Below are positions 55,951-64,000 of a DNA stretch of 64,000 bases, piece after piece. A program made the position numbers and the translations under genes. Origin of the DNA: Arthrobacter sp. C9C5 (GTDB lineage Bacteria > Actinomycetota > Actinomycetes > Actinomycetales > Micrococcaceae); NCBI RefSeq assembly GCF_013359735.1, contig NZ_JABFMX010000023.1, positions 1 to 64,000 of the forward strand, given 5' to 3'. Position 1 is the stretch's first letter, and the number at the start of each line of letters is the position of its first letter. The notes under the pieces were generated by a model, which was not told where the DNA came from, did no database searches, and was given only the letters and a program-made list of their open reading frames with translations.

Positions 55951-56380
55951 TTAATCCCTCCAGCCGGGGTAGGGTTTCCGGTCCGGCTCCGACAGTTCGG
56001 CGGCTGTGGCGGGCAGGTTGTCGGGTCCGTCGGACTGTCCGGAGGCCCAGTGGAAGAACACCTCGGCGGTGACCGCTTCGAAGCAGGCGTCTTGGGACCG
56101 GAACCAGTAGGCGGAGGTGTCGCCCTCGACGTAGGTTCCGTAGCCGAACAGTTCCCCGTTCCGGTCCCGCGTGCGGGCGACGGCGAAGATGATGTAGGGC
56201 CACGCTCCGGCGTCCCAGCCTTCGCTGGCCCAGTTCGGCAGCACCGACCACGCGGTGCCCTCGAGGGTGTCCATCCAGTCGTACCCGTCTCCTGCCCGGT
56301 CGTCGGCGGGAAGGGCCGGGACGGGTCACCGGTTCCGCGCTATCGGCTGCGGCCGTGCTGGTCATGATTTGGATACTCAT
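55951..56380 (-). pseudogene. Frameshifted small unknown gene after leader copy D
   Basis: ATG 56380 opens MSIQIMTSTAAADSAEPVTR. In the next few codons the frame must shift to continue as ALPADDRAGDGYDWMDTLEG and run to 55951 (ending LSEPDRKPYPGWRD). One extra C in the run CGTCCCGGCC (near 56320) accounts for it. The second half (WSVLPNWASEGWDAGAWPYI, FRSQDACFEAVTAEVFF) looks genuinely coding. Family unknown. A sequencing error is as likely as a true mutation. Confidence 0.6.
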
Positions 56381-56448
56381 GAGGTGATGCTCCGTTTCGC
56401 TCGGGCGGGGCGGGCGCTGGAAGTGCCGGTTTCCCTCTCCCCCACCAT

Positions 56449-56641
56449 GTTTTTTGCCTGCTGGCGGAGCATCGCGTAGCTGTGCCCAACGGAGCCGGGG
56501 CAACCCGCAGGGCAAGCAGCGGATGGATTGGGTGAGGAAATAAGCGCAGCGCCGAACCCAAGACAGCCGTTGCGCGGCCGTCCGCAGGACGGTTGCGGCG
56601 GTGGAGCGGGCACGTAGGATCCAACGGACAGCGGCAAAAAA
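56449..56641 (-). ncRNA. Stem-bounded repeated leader element, copy D
   Basis: Closed by GTTTTTTGCCTGCTGG (56449-56464) and GGACAGCGGCAAAAAAG (ending 56642). Arm bases differ from copies A/B (GGCTG/CAGCC) but change on both sides so that pairing is kept (TTTTTTGCC with GGCAAAAAA). It lies 69 bases before the frameshifted gene. The interior has diverged most of the four copies. Confidence 0.45.
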
Positions 56642-56921
56642 GAAAAAATGCTTGTGCTGTCCGAGCGCAGAGAGGATCTTTTCCTCCCCGCCGCCGCCCA
56701 GCGTCCGATGTCTCCGCAGGGGGTTGGAGTCGAGCGATTCACGCAGCCTGAAGTCTTTCGGCGCGGGGACCAGGGACCGGGGCTGCGGGTCACGTGTCAG
56801 TGAGGGCTGGGCCAAAGCCTCAACCACCCGCTTGTAGATACCCAACAAAATCCTGCCCTCATCGGGAAACTAGCCTCAGTTCTACGGCATACCAGCAACC
56901 AGGCAGCGCAAAGGACGATCA

Positions 56922-57947
56922 ATGACGATTCAGGCAGATCCGGCACCTACCCGGTACGGGATTCTCGAAACCGCCCGCCAGCAGGTCCTCGAGGACGGAC
57001 GCGGACTCACGCAGGGCCAACTGCTGGAGGTGCTCCGCCTGCCCGATGAAGCCCTTCCGGCGGCTCTGCAGCTGGCCCACGAGGTCCGGCTCAGGCACTG
57101 CGGTGAGGACGTCGAGGTCGAGGGCATCATCTCTATCAAGACCGGCGGGTGCCCGGAGGACTGCCACTTCTGCAGCCAGTCCGGGCTCTTCGATTCCCCC
57201 GTGCGGGGCGTCTGGCTGGACATCCCGGAGCTGGTCAAGGCAGCTAAGGAAACCGCTGCCACTGGCGCCACGGAGTTCTGCATCGTGGCAGCAGTCCGCG
57301 GACCGGACATCAAACTGATGAACCAGATCAAGTTCGCGATCGACCGGATTAACGAAGCCGTGGAGATCAACATCGCTTGCTCTCTTGGGATGCTCACCCA
57401 GCACCAGGTGGACCAGCTCGCTGCCTGGGGAGTGCACCGCTACAACCACAACCTGGAAACAGCCCGCAGCTACTTTTCCGAGGTGGTCACCACCCACAGC
57501 TACGAGGAGCGTCTCGAGACCTGCAACATGGTCAAGGCCGCCGGCATGGAGCTCTGCTGCGGCGCCCTGATCGGCATGGGCGAATCCCTGGAGCAGCGTG
57601 CCGAACTTGCTGCCCAGCTCGCCGCGCTGGAACCCCACGAGGTCCCGCTGAACTTCCTGAACCCCCGCCCCGGAACTCCCTTGGAAAACCAGGGGATCAT
57701 GGACGGCAAAGACGCCCTCCGAGCCATTGCTGCGTTCCGGCTGGCCATGCCCCGGACCGTGCTCCGCTACGCCGGCGGCCGCGAACTGACCCTCGGTGAC
57801 CTCGGAACCAGGGATGGTCTGCTCGGCGGCATCAACGCCGTCATCGTCGGGAACTACCTGACCACCCTGGGCCGGCCCGCCGACGCGGACCTGAACCTGC
57901 TGGTCGAGCTGAACATGCCCATCAAGGAATTCCAGAAATCACTATGA
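56922..57947 (+). CDS. bioB: Biotin synthase BioB
   Basis: A 341-residue radical-SAM enzyme inserting sulfur into dethiobiotin. The [4Fe-4S] motif CPEDCHFC is present, with the biotin-synthase signatures [21 protein letters not shown] and [16 protein letters not shown] precedes ATG 56922 by 7 bases. First gene of the operon; the stop overlaps the next start. Confidence 0.97.
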   Translation: MTIQADPAPTRYGILETARQQVLEDGRGLTQGQLLEVLRLPDEALPAALQLAHEVRLRHCGEDVEVEGIISIKTGGCPEDCHFCSQSGLFDSPVRGVWLDIPELVKAAKETAATGATEFCIVAAVRGPDIKLMNQIKFAIDRINEAVEINIACSLGMLTQHQVDQLAAWGVHRYNHNLETARSYFSEVVTTHSYEERLETCNMVKAAGMELCCGALIGMGESLEQRAELAAQLAALEPHEVPLNFLNPRPGTPLENQGIMDGKDALRAIAAFRLAMPRTVLRYAGGRELTLGDLGTRDGLLGGINAVIVGNYLTTLGRPADADLNLLVELNMPIKEFQKSL

Positions 57948-58183
57948 ACACCGTCCCGCCCGCCGGGGGCCCCACCGGCCCGGGCAACGGCCCATTCTGC
58001 GGACACTGCGGGGGGCCCGACGGCGGGGGCCTCCCCGCGTCGGACGAGCACCAGCGCTGTGTTGAACTACTGACGCTGGAACCGCCACGCTACTGCGCCA
58101 ACTGCAGGAGACGGATGAAGGTCCAGGTTACGCCGACCGGCTGGAGCGCAGAATGTTCCCGCCACGGGGTGCTCATCCGATGA
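57944..58183 (+). CDS. bsaP: Biotin synthase auxiliary protein BsaP
   Basis: A 79-residue Cys-rich protein: CGHCGG, CVELL, and [20 protein letters not shown] followed by WSAECSRHG. The pattern matches BsaP, a small iron-sulfur protein that supports BioB in Actinobacteria. ATGA overlap with bioB and with bioA. Confidence 0.85.
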   Translation: MNTVPPAGGPTGPGNGPFCGHCGGPDGGGLPASDEHQRCVELLTLEPPRYCANCRRRMKVQVTPTGWSAECSRHGVLIR

Positions 58184-59553
58184 CACAGGTGTCGGCTCCG
58201 GTGAGCCTGATCCAGCGGGACCGCGCACGCCTGTGGCACCCGTACGCCACCGCGTCCCCCAGCCTCCCGTTGTGGGAGGTCGAGGCGGCCGACGGTGTGC
58301 GGTTGCGGCTCCGCAGCGAAGACGGCACACGCCACGAGGTCGTTGATGCCATGTCCTCGTGGTGGTCGGCGATCCATGGCTACCGCCACCCTGTACTGGA
58401 CGCGGCCGCGAAGCGGCAACTCGATGATTTCAGCCATGTGATGTTCGGCGGACTCACCCATGCCCCCGCGGTGGAACTAGCCGAGCGGCTGGTGGATATG
58501 GCCCCTTCCGCACCAGGACGGTCACGGTTGGACCGGGTGTTCCTCGCGGACTCGGGTTCGGTATCGGTGGAGGTTGCACTGAAACTGGCGGTGCAATTCC
58601 AGACCGCGTCCGGCCACCCCCGGCGGCAGCGGTTCCTGAGCATCCGCGGCGGATATCACGGTGACACCTCTGCGGCAATGGGGGTTTGTGACCCCGTGGA
58701 CGGGATGCACGCCGCTTTCCCCGGTCTGCTGGCCGGCAACGTGTTTGCTCCGCGTCCCCCGGCCGCGGCGTCCGCAACCCCGGAAACGGTGCAGGCGTGG
58801 GCAGCCGAACTCCAGGGCACCGCGGCTGCGCATGCCGGGGAGCTGGCCGCGATCATCGTCGAGCCGGTCCTCCAGGGCGCAGGGGGCATGTACCCCTACC
58901 CGGCCGACTGCCTCACCGCGTTGCGGCAGGTGGCGGACCGGCACGGGCTGCTGCTCATCTTCGATGAGATCGCCACCGGCTTCGGCCGCACCGGCGAGCT
59001 GTTCGCCGCCGACCATGCCGGTGTGGTCCCGGACATCATGTGCGTGGGCAAGGCCCTGACCGGCGGGTACCTGACCCTCGCCGCGATGCTCTGCACCGCA
59101 GACGTCGCCGCCGCCGTGTCCAACGGGCCAGCCGGCGCGCTGCTGCACGGCCCGACCTTCATGGGCAACCCGCTGGCGTGTGCGGTAGCCAACGCCAGCC
59201 TGAGCATCATCGACGACGGCGGCTGGCAGGCCGACGTCGCCCGGATCGGCGCGGGCCTGGCGTCCGGGCTCGCCCCCGCCGGGGGACTTGAGGCCGTGGC
59301 GGATGTCCGCACCCTCGGCGCCGTCGGCGTCATTGAGCTCCACGAGCCCGTCGATGTCACGGCGGTCACGGCCGCGGCCATCCGGCACGGGGTCTGGGTA
59401 CGGCCGTTCCGGAACCTCGTCTACGCCATGCCCCCGTACATCAGCACCGCGGCGGACATCGAACAGATCACCGCAGGGATGACAGCGGCCGTCGCCGACG
59501 TCCACGAACGCGCCTCGGCGCGTTCCGGAGGGGCAGCATGTCCGCCTCGATGA
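58180..59553 (+). CDS. bioA: Adenosylmethionine-8-amino-7-oxononanoate aminotransferase BioA
   Basis: A 457-residue PLP aminotransferase making 7,8-diaminopelargonate. [16 protein letters not shown] is the BioA signature; [14 protein letters not shown] and the PLP lysine in [12 protein letters not shown] are visible. I chose ATG 58180, overlapping the bsaP stop; the frame to 58153 adds nine residues. Overlaps bioF by 16 bases. Confidence 0.96.
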   Translation: MTQVSAPVSLIQRDRARLWHPYATASPSLPLWEVEAADGVRLRLRSEDGTRHEVVDAMSSWWSAIHGYRHPVLDAAAKRQLDDFSHVMFGGLTHAPAVELAERLVDMAPSAPGRSRLDRVFLADSGSVSVEVALKLAVQFQTASGHPRRQRFLSIRGGYHGDTSAAMGVCDPVDGMHAAFPGLLAGNVFAPRPPAAASATPETVQAWAAELQGTAAAHAGELAAIIVEPVLQGAGGMYPYPADCLTALRQVADRHGLLLIFDEIATGFGRTGELFAADHAGVVPDIMCVGKALTGGYLTLAAMLCTADVAAAVSNGPAGALLHGPTFMGNPLACAVANASLSIIDDGGWQADVARIGAGLASGLAPAGGLEAVADVRTLGAVGVIELHEPVDVTAVTAAAIRHGVWVRPFRNLVYAMPPYISTAADIEQITAGMTAAVADVHERASARSGGAACPPR

Positions 59554-60707
59554 CGCAGTGGCTCGAGCGGCAAGCCTCCGTCCGCGAACGCCGTGGTCTG
59601 GTCCGGCGCCCGCTCCCCCGCAACGCGGACGAACACTTCATCAACCTGGCCAGCAACGATTACCTCGGGCTGTCCGCGGACCCACGTCTCGCCGACGCTG
59701 CCGCCGACGCGGCCTCACGCTGGGGCGCGGGCGCGACGTCCTCGCGCCTGGTGGCCGGAACCACCCGGCTGCACCTGGACCTCGAACAGGAACTGGCCCG
59801 CCTGGCCGGGATGGAGACAGCGCTGGTCTTCTCCTCCGGCTACCTGGCAAACATCGGTGTGATCACATCGCTCGGCGGCCCCGGGACCCTGATCGTCGCG
59901 GACGAACACTGCCACGCCTCGATGATCGACGGATTCCGACTCAGCCGCTCCCGCACCGAATCGTTCACCCACAACAGCGTTGAAGACGCCCGCCAGCTGC
60001 TTACCGACCGGCCGGAGCCGCGCGCACTCATCGCCGTCGAATCCCTCTACAGCGTCCTCGGCGACGAAGCCCCCCTCGCTGACCTGCTGGCCCTGGCCAT
60101 GGAATACGACGCCGTGCTGCTCATCGACGAGGCACACAGCCTCGGAGTCACCGGCACCGGTGACTTTCAGGGCCGCGGCTCGGTGGCCGGGACCTCCCTT
60201 GCCGGGCATCCGAACGTGATCGTGACCGCGACGCTGTCCAAGGCCCTGGGCAGCCAGGGCGGAGCAGTCCTGGGATCCGCCCTGCTGCGGGAACACCTCG
60301 TCAACCGGGCCCGAAGCTTCATCTTCGACACCGGGCTCGCGCCCGCCTCCGCGGCCGCAGCCCTCACCGCGGTGCGGATCATCCGGGACGATCCCTGGCG
60401 GGCCGGATCCGTCCGAAGCAACGCTGCAGCCCTGGCCGCCGGACTCGCCCCGGCCCTTGCAGCCCGCGGCACTGAGGTCGAGCACGGGGCGGGGGCGGTC
60501 CAGTCCATTCCCATGCCGTCGGCCGAATCAGCCCTCGCCGCGGCCGGGGCCGCGCGCACCGCCGGCGTCCGGATCGGCTGCTTCCGCCCCCCGTCCGTCC
60601 CGGACGGGATTTCCCGGCTGCGACTCACCGCCCGGGCCACCCTTACACCTAAGGAAATCGAAGACAGCTGCGCCCTGCTGCGCAGCATTTTGGAGGAACT
60701 TCCATGA
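59538..60707 (+). CDS. bioF: 8-amino-7-oxononanoate synthase BioF
   Basis: A 389-residue PLP enzyme joining a pimeloyl thioester and alanine. NLASNDYLGLSADPRL, GAGATSSRLVAGTT, LLIDEAHSLGVTG and the PLP lysine in ATLSKALGSQGG are all present. Overlaps bioA upstream and bioD downstream (ATGA). Confidence 0.95.
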   Translation: MSASMTQWLERQASVRERRGLVRRPLPRNADEHFINLASNDYLGLSADPRLADAAADAASRWGAGATSSRLVAGTTRLHLDLEQELARLAGMETALVFSSGYLANIGVITSLGGPGTLIVADEHCHASMIDGFRLSRSRTESFTHNSVEDARQLLTDRPEPRALIAVESLYSVLGDEAPLADLLALAMEYDAVLLIDEAHSLGVTGTGDFQGRGSVAGTSLAGHPNVIVTATLSKALGSQGGAVLGSALLREHLVNRARSFIFDTGLAPASAAAALTAVRIIRDDPWRAGSVRSNAAALAAGLAPALAARGTEVEHGAGAVQSIPMPSAESALAAAGAARTAGVRIGCFRPPSVPDGISRLRLTARATLTPKEIEDSCALLRSILEELP

Positions 60708-61381
60708 ACCTGCCCGGCATCATCATGATCACCGGAACGGACACCGGCGTCGGCAAGACCATCACAACGGCGGCCCTCGCCGCCGCCCTCCACCAGACAG
60801 GGCGCAGCGTCGCGGTCTACAAGCCCTGCCAGTCAGGAGCTGCCGTCGGCGATTCCGACACAGCCGAAATCATCCGGCTCGCTGGCGACGTGAGAGCAGA
60901 AGCGGGGGTGGTTCTCCGGGAGCCGTTGGCGCCCGTCGCGGCAGCCGCCATCGATAAAACACCCCTGCCCCGGGTGGCTGCGCACGCCGGGAGGGTCCGC
61001 GAGCTCGCCGCCTCCCACGACCACGTCCTGGTCGAGGGCGCAGGCGGCCTGCTGGTAGAGCTGGATTCCGACGGCTGCACCCTGGCCGACCTCGGCTCAC
61101 TCCTGGCAGCGGCATTCGTGGTCGTCGCCCGGCCGGACCTTGGCACCCTGAACCACACCGCTCTGACTCTCGAAGCACTGCAAACCCGCGGCCTCCAGGT
61201 CCTTGGCGTGGTGCTGGGAAGCTGGCCAGGCAACCCAGGCGTCGTACACCACGGCAACCGACAGGCGCTCGGGTCCCTGTCGGTGCCCCTTCTTGGGGCC
61301 CTTCCTGAGCGCGCCTCCGAACTGTCCCCGGCCGCTTTCCGTACCGAAGCAGTTGCATGGCTGAAAGGTCTACCCGCATGA
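60704..61381 (+). CDS. bioD: Dethiobiotin synthetase BioD
   Basis: A 225-residue ATP-dependent carboxylase-like enzyme. P-loop ITGTDTGVGKTITT, YKPCQSG and VEGAGGLLVEL are conserved. Stop overlaps the next start. Confidence 0.96.
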   Translation: MNLPGIIMITGTDTGVGKTITTAALAAALHQTGRSVAVYKPCQSGAAVGDSDTAEIIRLAGDVRAEAGVVLREPLAPVAAAAIDKTPLPRVAAHAGRVRELAASHDHVLVEGAGGLLVELDSDGCTLADLGSLLAAAFVVVARPDLGTLNHTALTLEALQTRGLQVLGVVLGSWPGNPGVVHHGNRQALGSLSVPLLGALPERASELSPAAFRTEAVAWLKGLPA

Positions 61382-62589
61382 ACCCGAACCAAACGACCAC
61401 GGGCCCCGTGCAGCCGCTGGCAGAAAGCCCGGGACAGTGGCAGAGCTCTGAGCAGCCGCGCTGCCCGTACCTGGTGGTCCGTGACCCTGACATGGTCCGC
61501 GACGTGCTGCACCGACCGGGCGATTTCAGCCCCGCGAACGCTCTCGTCGCGGTGACGCCCCTGACTGGGCCTGCCCTGCGCGTGCTGCAGCAGGTGCGCT
61601 TTGCACTGCCTCCCGTGCTGGCCAGCAACGACACCGACACGCACGCCGGGATCCGTAAGATCGTGGCAGGGTTTCTCACGCCCGCCACGGTCGCGGCCAT
61701 GGAGCCGCGGATCCGGGAACTGGCACAGGAAGCGGCAAGGAACGCCGCGGGCCAGCTCGTGAGGTCCGGCCAGGTGGACCTCGTCCAGACGGTGGCAGCG
61801 TTTCCCCCGGCAATCGTCATGCTCGAACTCCTCGGGCTGCCCGTACGGGACCTTGCAGACCTCAAACGCTGGGGTCTTGACTCCATGGAGCTGTTCTGGG
61901 GCTGGCCCGACGAAGCCCGGCAACTCGAACTCGCCCACAGCGCGGCCGGTTTCTACGACTGGCTCCGCAAACTCGTCGCAGAATCCCTGACCGCACCGGG
62001 ACGCAACCTCTTCAAATCCCTCGCCGACCACGGCCTGTCCACCCCCGAAATGTGTTCACTCGGTTATTTCCTGCTCATCGCAGGACAGGAAACAACCACC
62101 CAGCTGATCAGCACCACCCTCTTCCGGCTCCTTGAAGAATCCAACCCGGTCAGCTGGAAGGACGCCGCAGCCGAACAAGGTTCCAGGAGCGCGGTCCGGC
62201 ACGTTCTCGCCATCGAATCATCAGTCCCCACCTGGCGCCGCGTGGCGGCCCAGGACACCCAACTCAGTGGCCAGTTGATCCCGGCCGGCGCCGAAATCCT
62301 TCTCGAACTGAGCGGCAACCACGTCACGGTACCAGCCGAAACCGAGGCTTCCTCTCCCCGACCGCAAGAGGCCCTGCACAGACCATCGACCGCATACGGC
62401 CTGGTTTTTGGCTCGGGCATCCACCGCTGCCTCGGTGCCAAACTCGCAGAACTCGAGGCCGCCATCATTGTCCAGGAAACCGCCGCGGCACTTTCGCGAA
62501 TACAGCTACGGGACGTGAATCCAGACTGGATCCGGCTCCTGTCATTCCAAGCCCCCCGGGCCGTGACGGTGATGGACCAGCCACTCTGA
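61378..62589 (+). CDS. Cytochrome P450 at the end of the biotin operon (BioI-like by context)
   Basis: A 403-residue soluble P450. I-helix AGQETTTQ, ExxR in ESSVPTWRR, heme-binding FGSGIHRCLGAKLAELE with the axial cysteine. ATG 61378 overlaps the bioD stop, so it is the sixth gene of the operon. In Bacillus, BioI is a P450 that cleaves acyl-ACP chains to a pimeloyl group; no bioC, bioH or bioW is seen here, so a similar supply role is attractive but inferred. No ferredoxin partner gene is adjacent. Confidence 0.88.
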   Translation: MNPNQTTTGPVQPLAESPGQWQSSEQPRCPYLVVRDPDMVRDVLHRPGDFSPANALVAVTPLTGPALRVLQQVRFALPPVLASNDTDTHAGIRKIVAGFLTPATVAAMEPRIRELAQEAARNAAGQLVRSGQVDLVQTVAAFPPAIVMLELLGLPVRDLADLKRWGLDSMELFWGWPDEARQLELAHSAAGFYDWLRKLVAESLTAPGRNLFKSLADHGLSTPEMCSLGYFLLIAGQETTTQLISTTLFRLLEESNPVSWKDAAAEQGSRSAVRHVLAIESSVPTWRRVAAQDTQLSGQLIPAGAEILLELSGNHVTVPAETEASSPRPQEALHRPSTAYGLVFGSGIHRCLGAKLAELEAAIIVQETAAALSRIQLRDVNPDWIRLLSFQAPRAVTVMDQPL

Positions 62590-62783
62590 CCGCACTGACT
62601 TTGCTGAGAGGAACGAAATCGGCGGAATTCGAGGTCCTACGCCAGCGATGTAACCAAACACCAGGGACCAGCTTCGTGCGCACACCTCAACAGCCCGGGT
62701 CCGGATTCCGGGACCAACGCGCGGAATTAGCGCCCAGCCAGCCACCCGGATTCGGCCCCCAGGGGTCGCGGGACCTGGGCAGC

Positions 62784-63989
62784 TCAAGCAGCCAGGCGGG
62801 CTGCCGCCGCGGGGACCGGGGTGTAGGTGGTGCCGTCGCGCAGCATGGCCCAGAGGACATTCAGTCGGCGGCGTGCAAGCGACAGCATGGCCTGGATGTG
62901 CGACTTCCCTTCCGCACGTTTGCGGTCGTAATAGCCGCGCGAGGAGGGACACGACTTCAGGGCCGAGAGCCCGGAGAGGTAAAAGACGCGCAGCAGCCGT
63001 CTGTCGTAGCCGCGGGGCCGGTGGTGGTTGCCGGTGATCCTGCCGGAGTCCCGGGGTGCGGGGGCGAGTCCGGCGACGCCGGCGAACCGGTCAGCGGTTT
63101 CAAAGACCGTGAGGTCTCCGCCCGTGGCACCCAGGAACTCCGCGGCGAGGACGGGTCCGTAACCGGGCATGCTGAGCAGGACCTTGGTGTGCCGGTGTTC
63201 GGCGACTTTCTGACTGATCAGCGCATCGAGCTCGGCGAGTTCCTCGTTCAGGGTGATGATCTCCTGTGCGAGGGCGGCGACGATCCCCTCCCCCATGTGC
63301 TGGGCCGGAACGGTGGTGTGCTGGGACTTCGCCGCCTCTACGGCGGCCTGCGCGACCGCCGCGGCCGAGCGGGCGCCGTGTTTTTTCAGCCACGCCTGAA
63401 GCCTGGTTTGCCCGGTGCGGCGGATCCCGTCCGGGGTGCGGTGTTTGGTCAGCAGCAGCAGGGCCGCTTTGGAGCGGCTGTAGTCAAAGGCACGCTCCAG
63501 GGCCGGGAAGTACTCCAGCAGCTGGGCCTGCAGCCGGTTGATCGCCCGGACCCGGTCCGCGGATTTGTCCGCCCGGCGGGCAGTGAGGATCCGCAAACCC
63601 GTACTGATCTCATCCCCTGCCCGCAGCAGCTGCAGATCCCGGCGCATCCGGGCCTGGTCAGCGATCACGGCAGCGTCTTTGGCATCCGTTTTGCCCTCGC
63701 CGCGGTAGAGCTTGGAGGCGTGGTGCACGATCCGGCCCGGGATATAGAGGAGGTTCTGGCCGTGGGCGACCAGGATGGCGATCAGCAGCGCCGGGCCTCC
63801 GTGGTTCAAATCCGTCGCCCAGATGACCTCGTCCCCGTCCCCGAGTTTCAAGACGTTGGCGATGAGCTCGAGCAGGGCTGGTTCGTCGTTGGGGACTCGT
63901 TGGGAGAGCAGCCGGTTTCCGGCGGCGTCGATCACAACGCAGTGATGATGGGCTTTGCCGGCATCAATTCCGGCCCACAATTTCGCCAA
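62784..63989 (-). CDS. IS110-family transposase (third type)
   Basis: A 401-residue protein: LWAGIDAGKAHHHCVV, WATDLNHGG, GKTDAKDAAVIADQARM in the DEDD domain; SMPGYGPVLAAEFLGATGG and the serine region PAPRDSGRITGN in the C-terminal domain, then FYLSGLSAL. Appears complete; the IS probably extends beyond the window. Unlike the other two IS110 members here. Confidence 0.9.
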   Translation of the reverse strand: MAKLWAGIDAGKAHHHCVVIDAAGNRLLSQRVPNDEPALLELIANVLKLGDGDEVIWATDLNHGGPALLIAILVAHGQNLLYIPGRIVHHASKLYRGEGKTDAKDAAVIADQARMRRDLQLLRAGDEISTGLRILTARRADKSADRVRAINRLQAQLLEYFPALERAFDYSRSKAALLLLTKHRTPDGIRRTGQTRLQAWLKKHGARSAAAVAQAAVEAAKSQHTTVPAQHMGEGIVAALAQEIITLNEELAELDALISQKVAEHRHTKVLLSMPGYGPVLAAEFLGATGGDLTVFETADRFAGVAGLAPAPRDSGRITGNHHRPRGYDRRLLRVFYLSGLSALKSCPSSRGYYDRKRAEGKSHIQAMLSLARRRLNVLWAMLRDGTTYTPVPAAAARLAA

Positions 63990-64000
63990 AACAGCCTCCA

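Overview
The window reads as a high-GC actinobacterium, most likely a Micrococcaceae member of the Arthrobacter/Pseudarthrobacter kind. The grounds are the very high GC, frequent GTG/TTG starts, an Lsr2 xenogeneic silencer, and a biotin operon containing the actinobacterial auxiliary protein BsaP. I cannot tell whether it is a chromosomal island or part of a large plasmid. A ParB-like gene and the density of mobile DNA fit either.

Layout. 1-1101: 3' part of a benzaldehyde/vanillin-type aldehyde dehydrogenase. About 1443-39600: a 38-kb island bounded by two inverted copies of a [res-like site + serine recombinase] module; the left copy is split by an IS110 element. Inside it lie a CoiA-like nuclease gene, a resolvase remnant and lsr2. 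Next comes a Tn402/Tn5053-family transposon (inverted repeats near 6073 and 23885) with a full tniA-tniB-tniQ-res-tniR set. Its cargo is a cyclic-di-GMP gene cluster: GAF-EAL, PAS-GGDEF-EAL, a degenerate EAL, a stand-alone copy of the degenerate protein's N-terminal domain, a TetR regulator and a membrane GGDEF protein. An IS30 has landed in this cargo. The island continues with a lower-GC defence operon (24174-34961): type I restriction-modification hsdM-hsdS-hsdR, a YgjP-type metallopeptidase and a Gabija-like gajA-gajB pair. ParB-like and DprA-like genes follow, each with a repeated, stem-bounded leader upstream and a hairpin downstream.

39.6-41.7 kb: a small operon of unknown function whose first gene belongs to a family with a second, YegP-fused copy at 52.7 kb; the two share a conserved leader. 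41.8-52.2 kb: potassium uptake, with a KimA-like APC permease and a complete kdpFABCDE set preceded by a tiny membrane protein gene. 53.3-56.4 kb: a third res-like palindrome, a VOC protein plus HxlR regulator pair, an IS110, and two more copies of the leader element, one before a frameshifted gene. 56.9-62.6 kb: biotin operon bioB-bsaP-bioA-bioF-bioD-P450 with every junction overlapping. 62.8-64.0 kb: another IS110-type transposase.

The points most worth following up are the repeated leader/hairpin cassettes (four copies), the transposon-borne c-di-GMP cluster with two matching TetR operator-like sites, the inverted recombinase modules bounding the 38-kb island, and the unknown YegP-linked family. 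No tRNA, rRNA or CRISPR array was seen.
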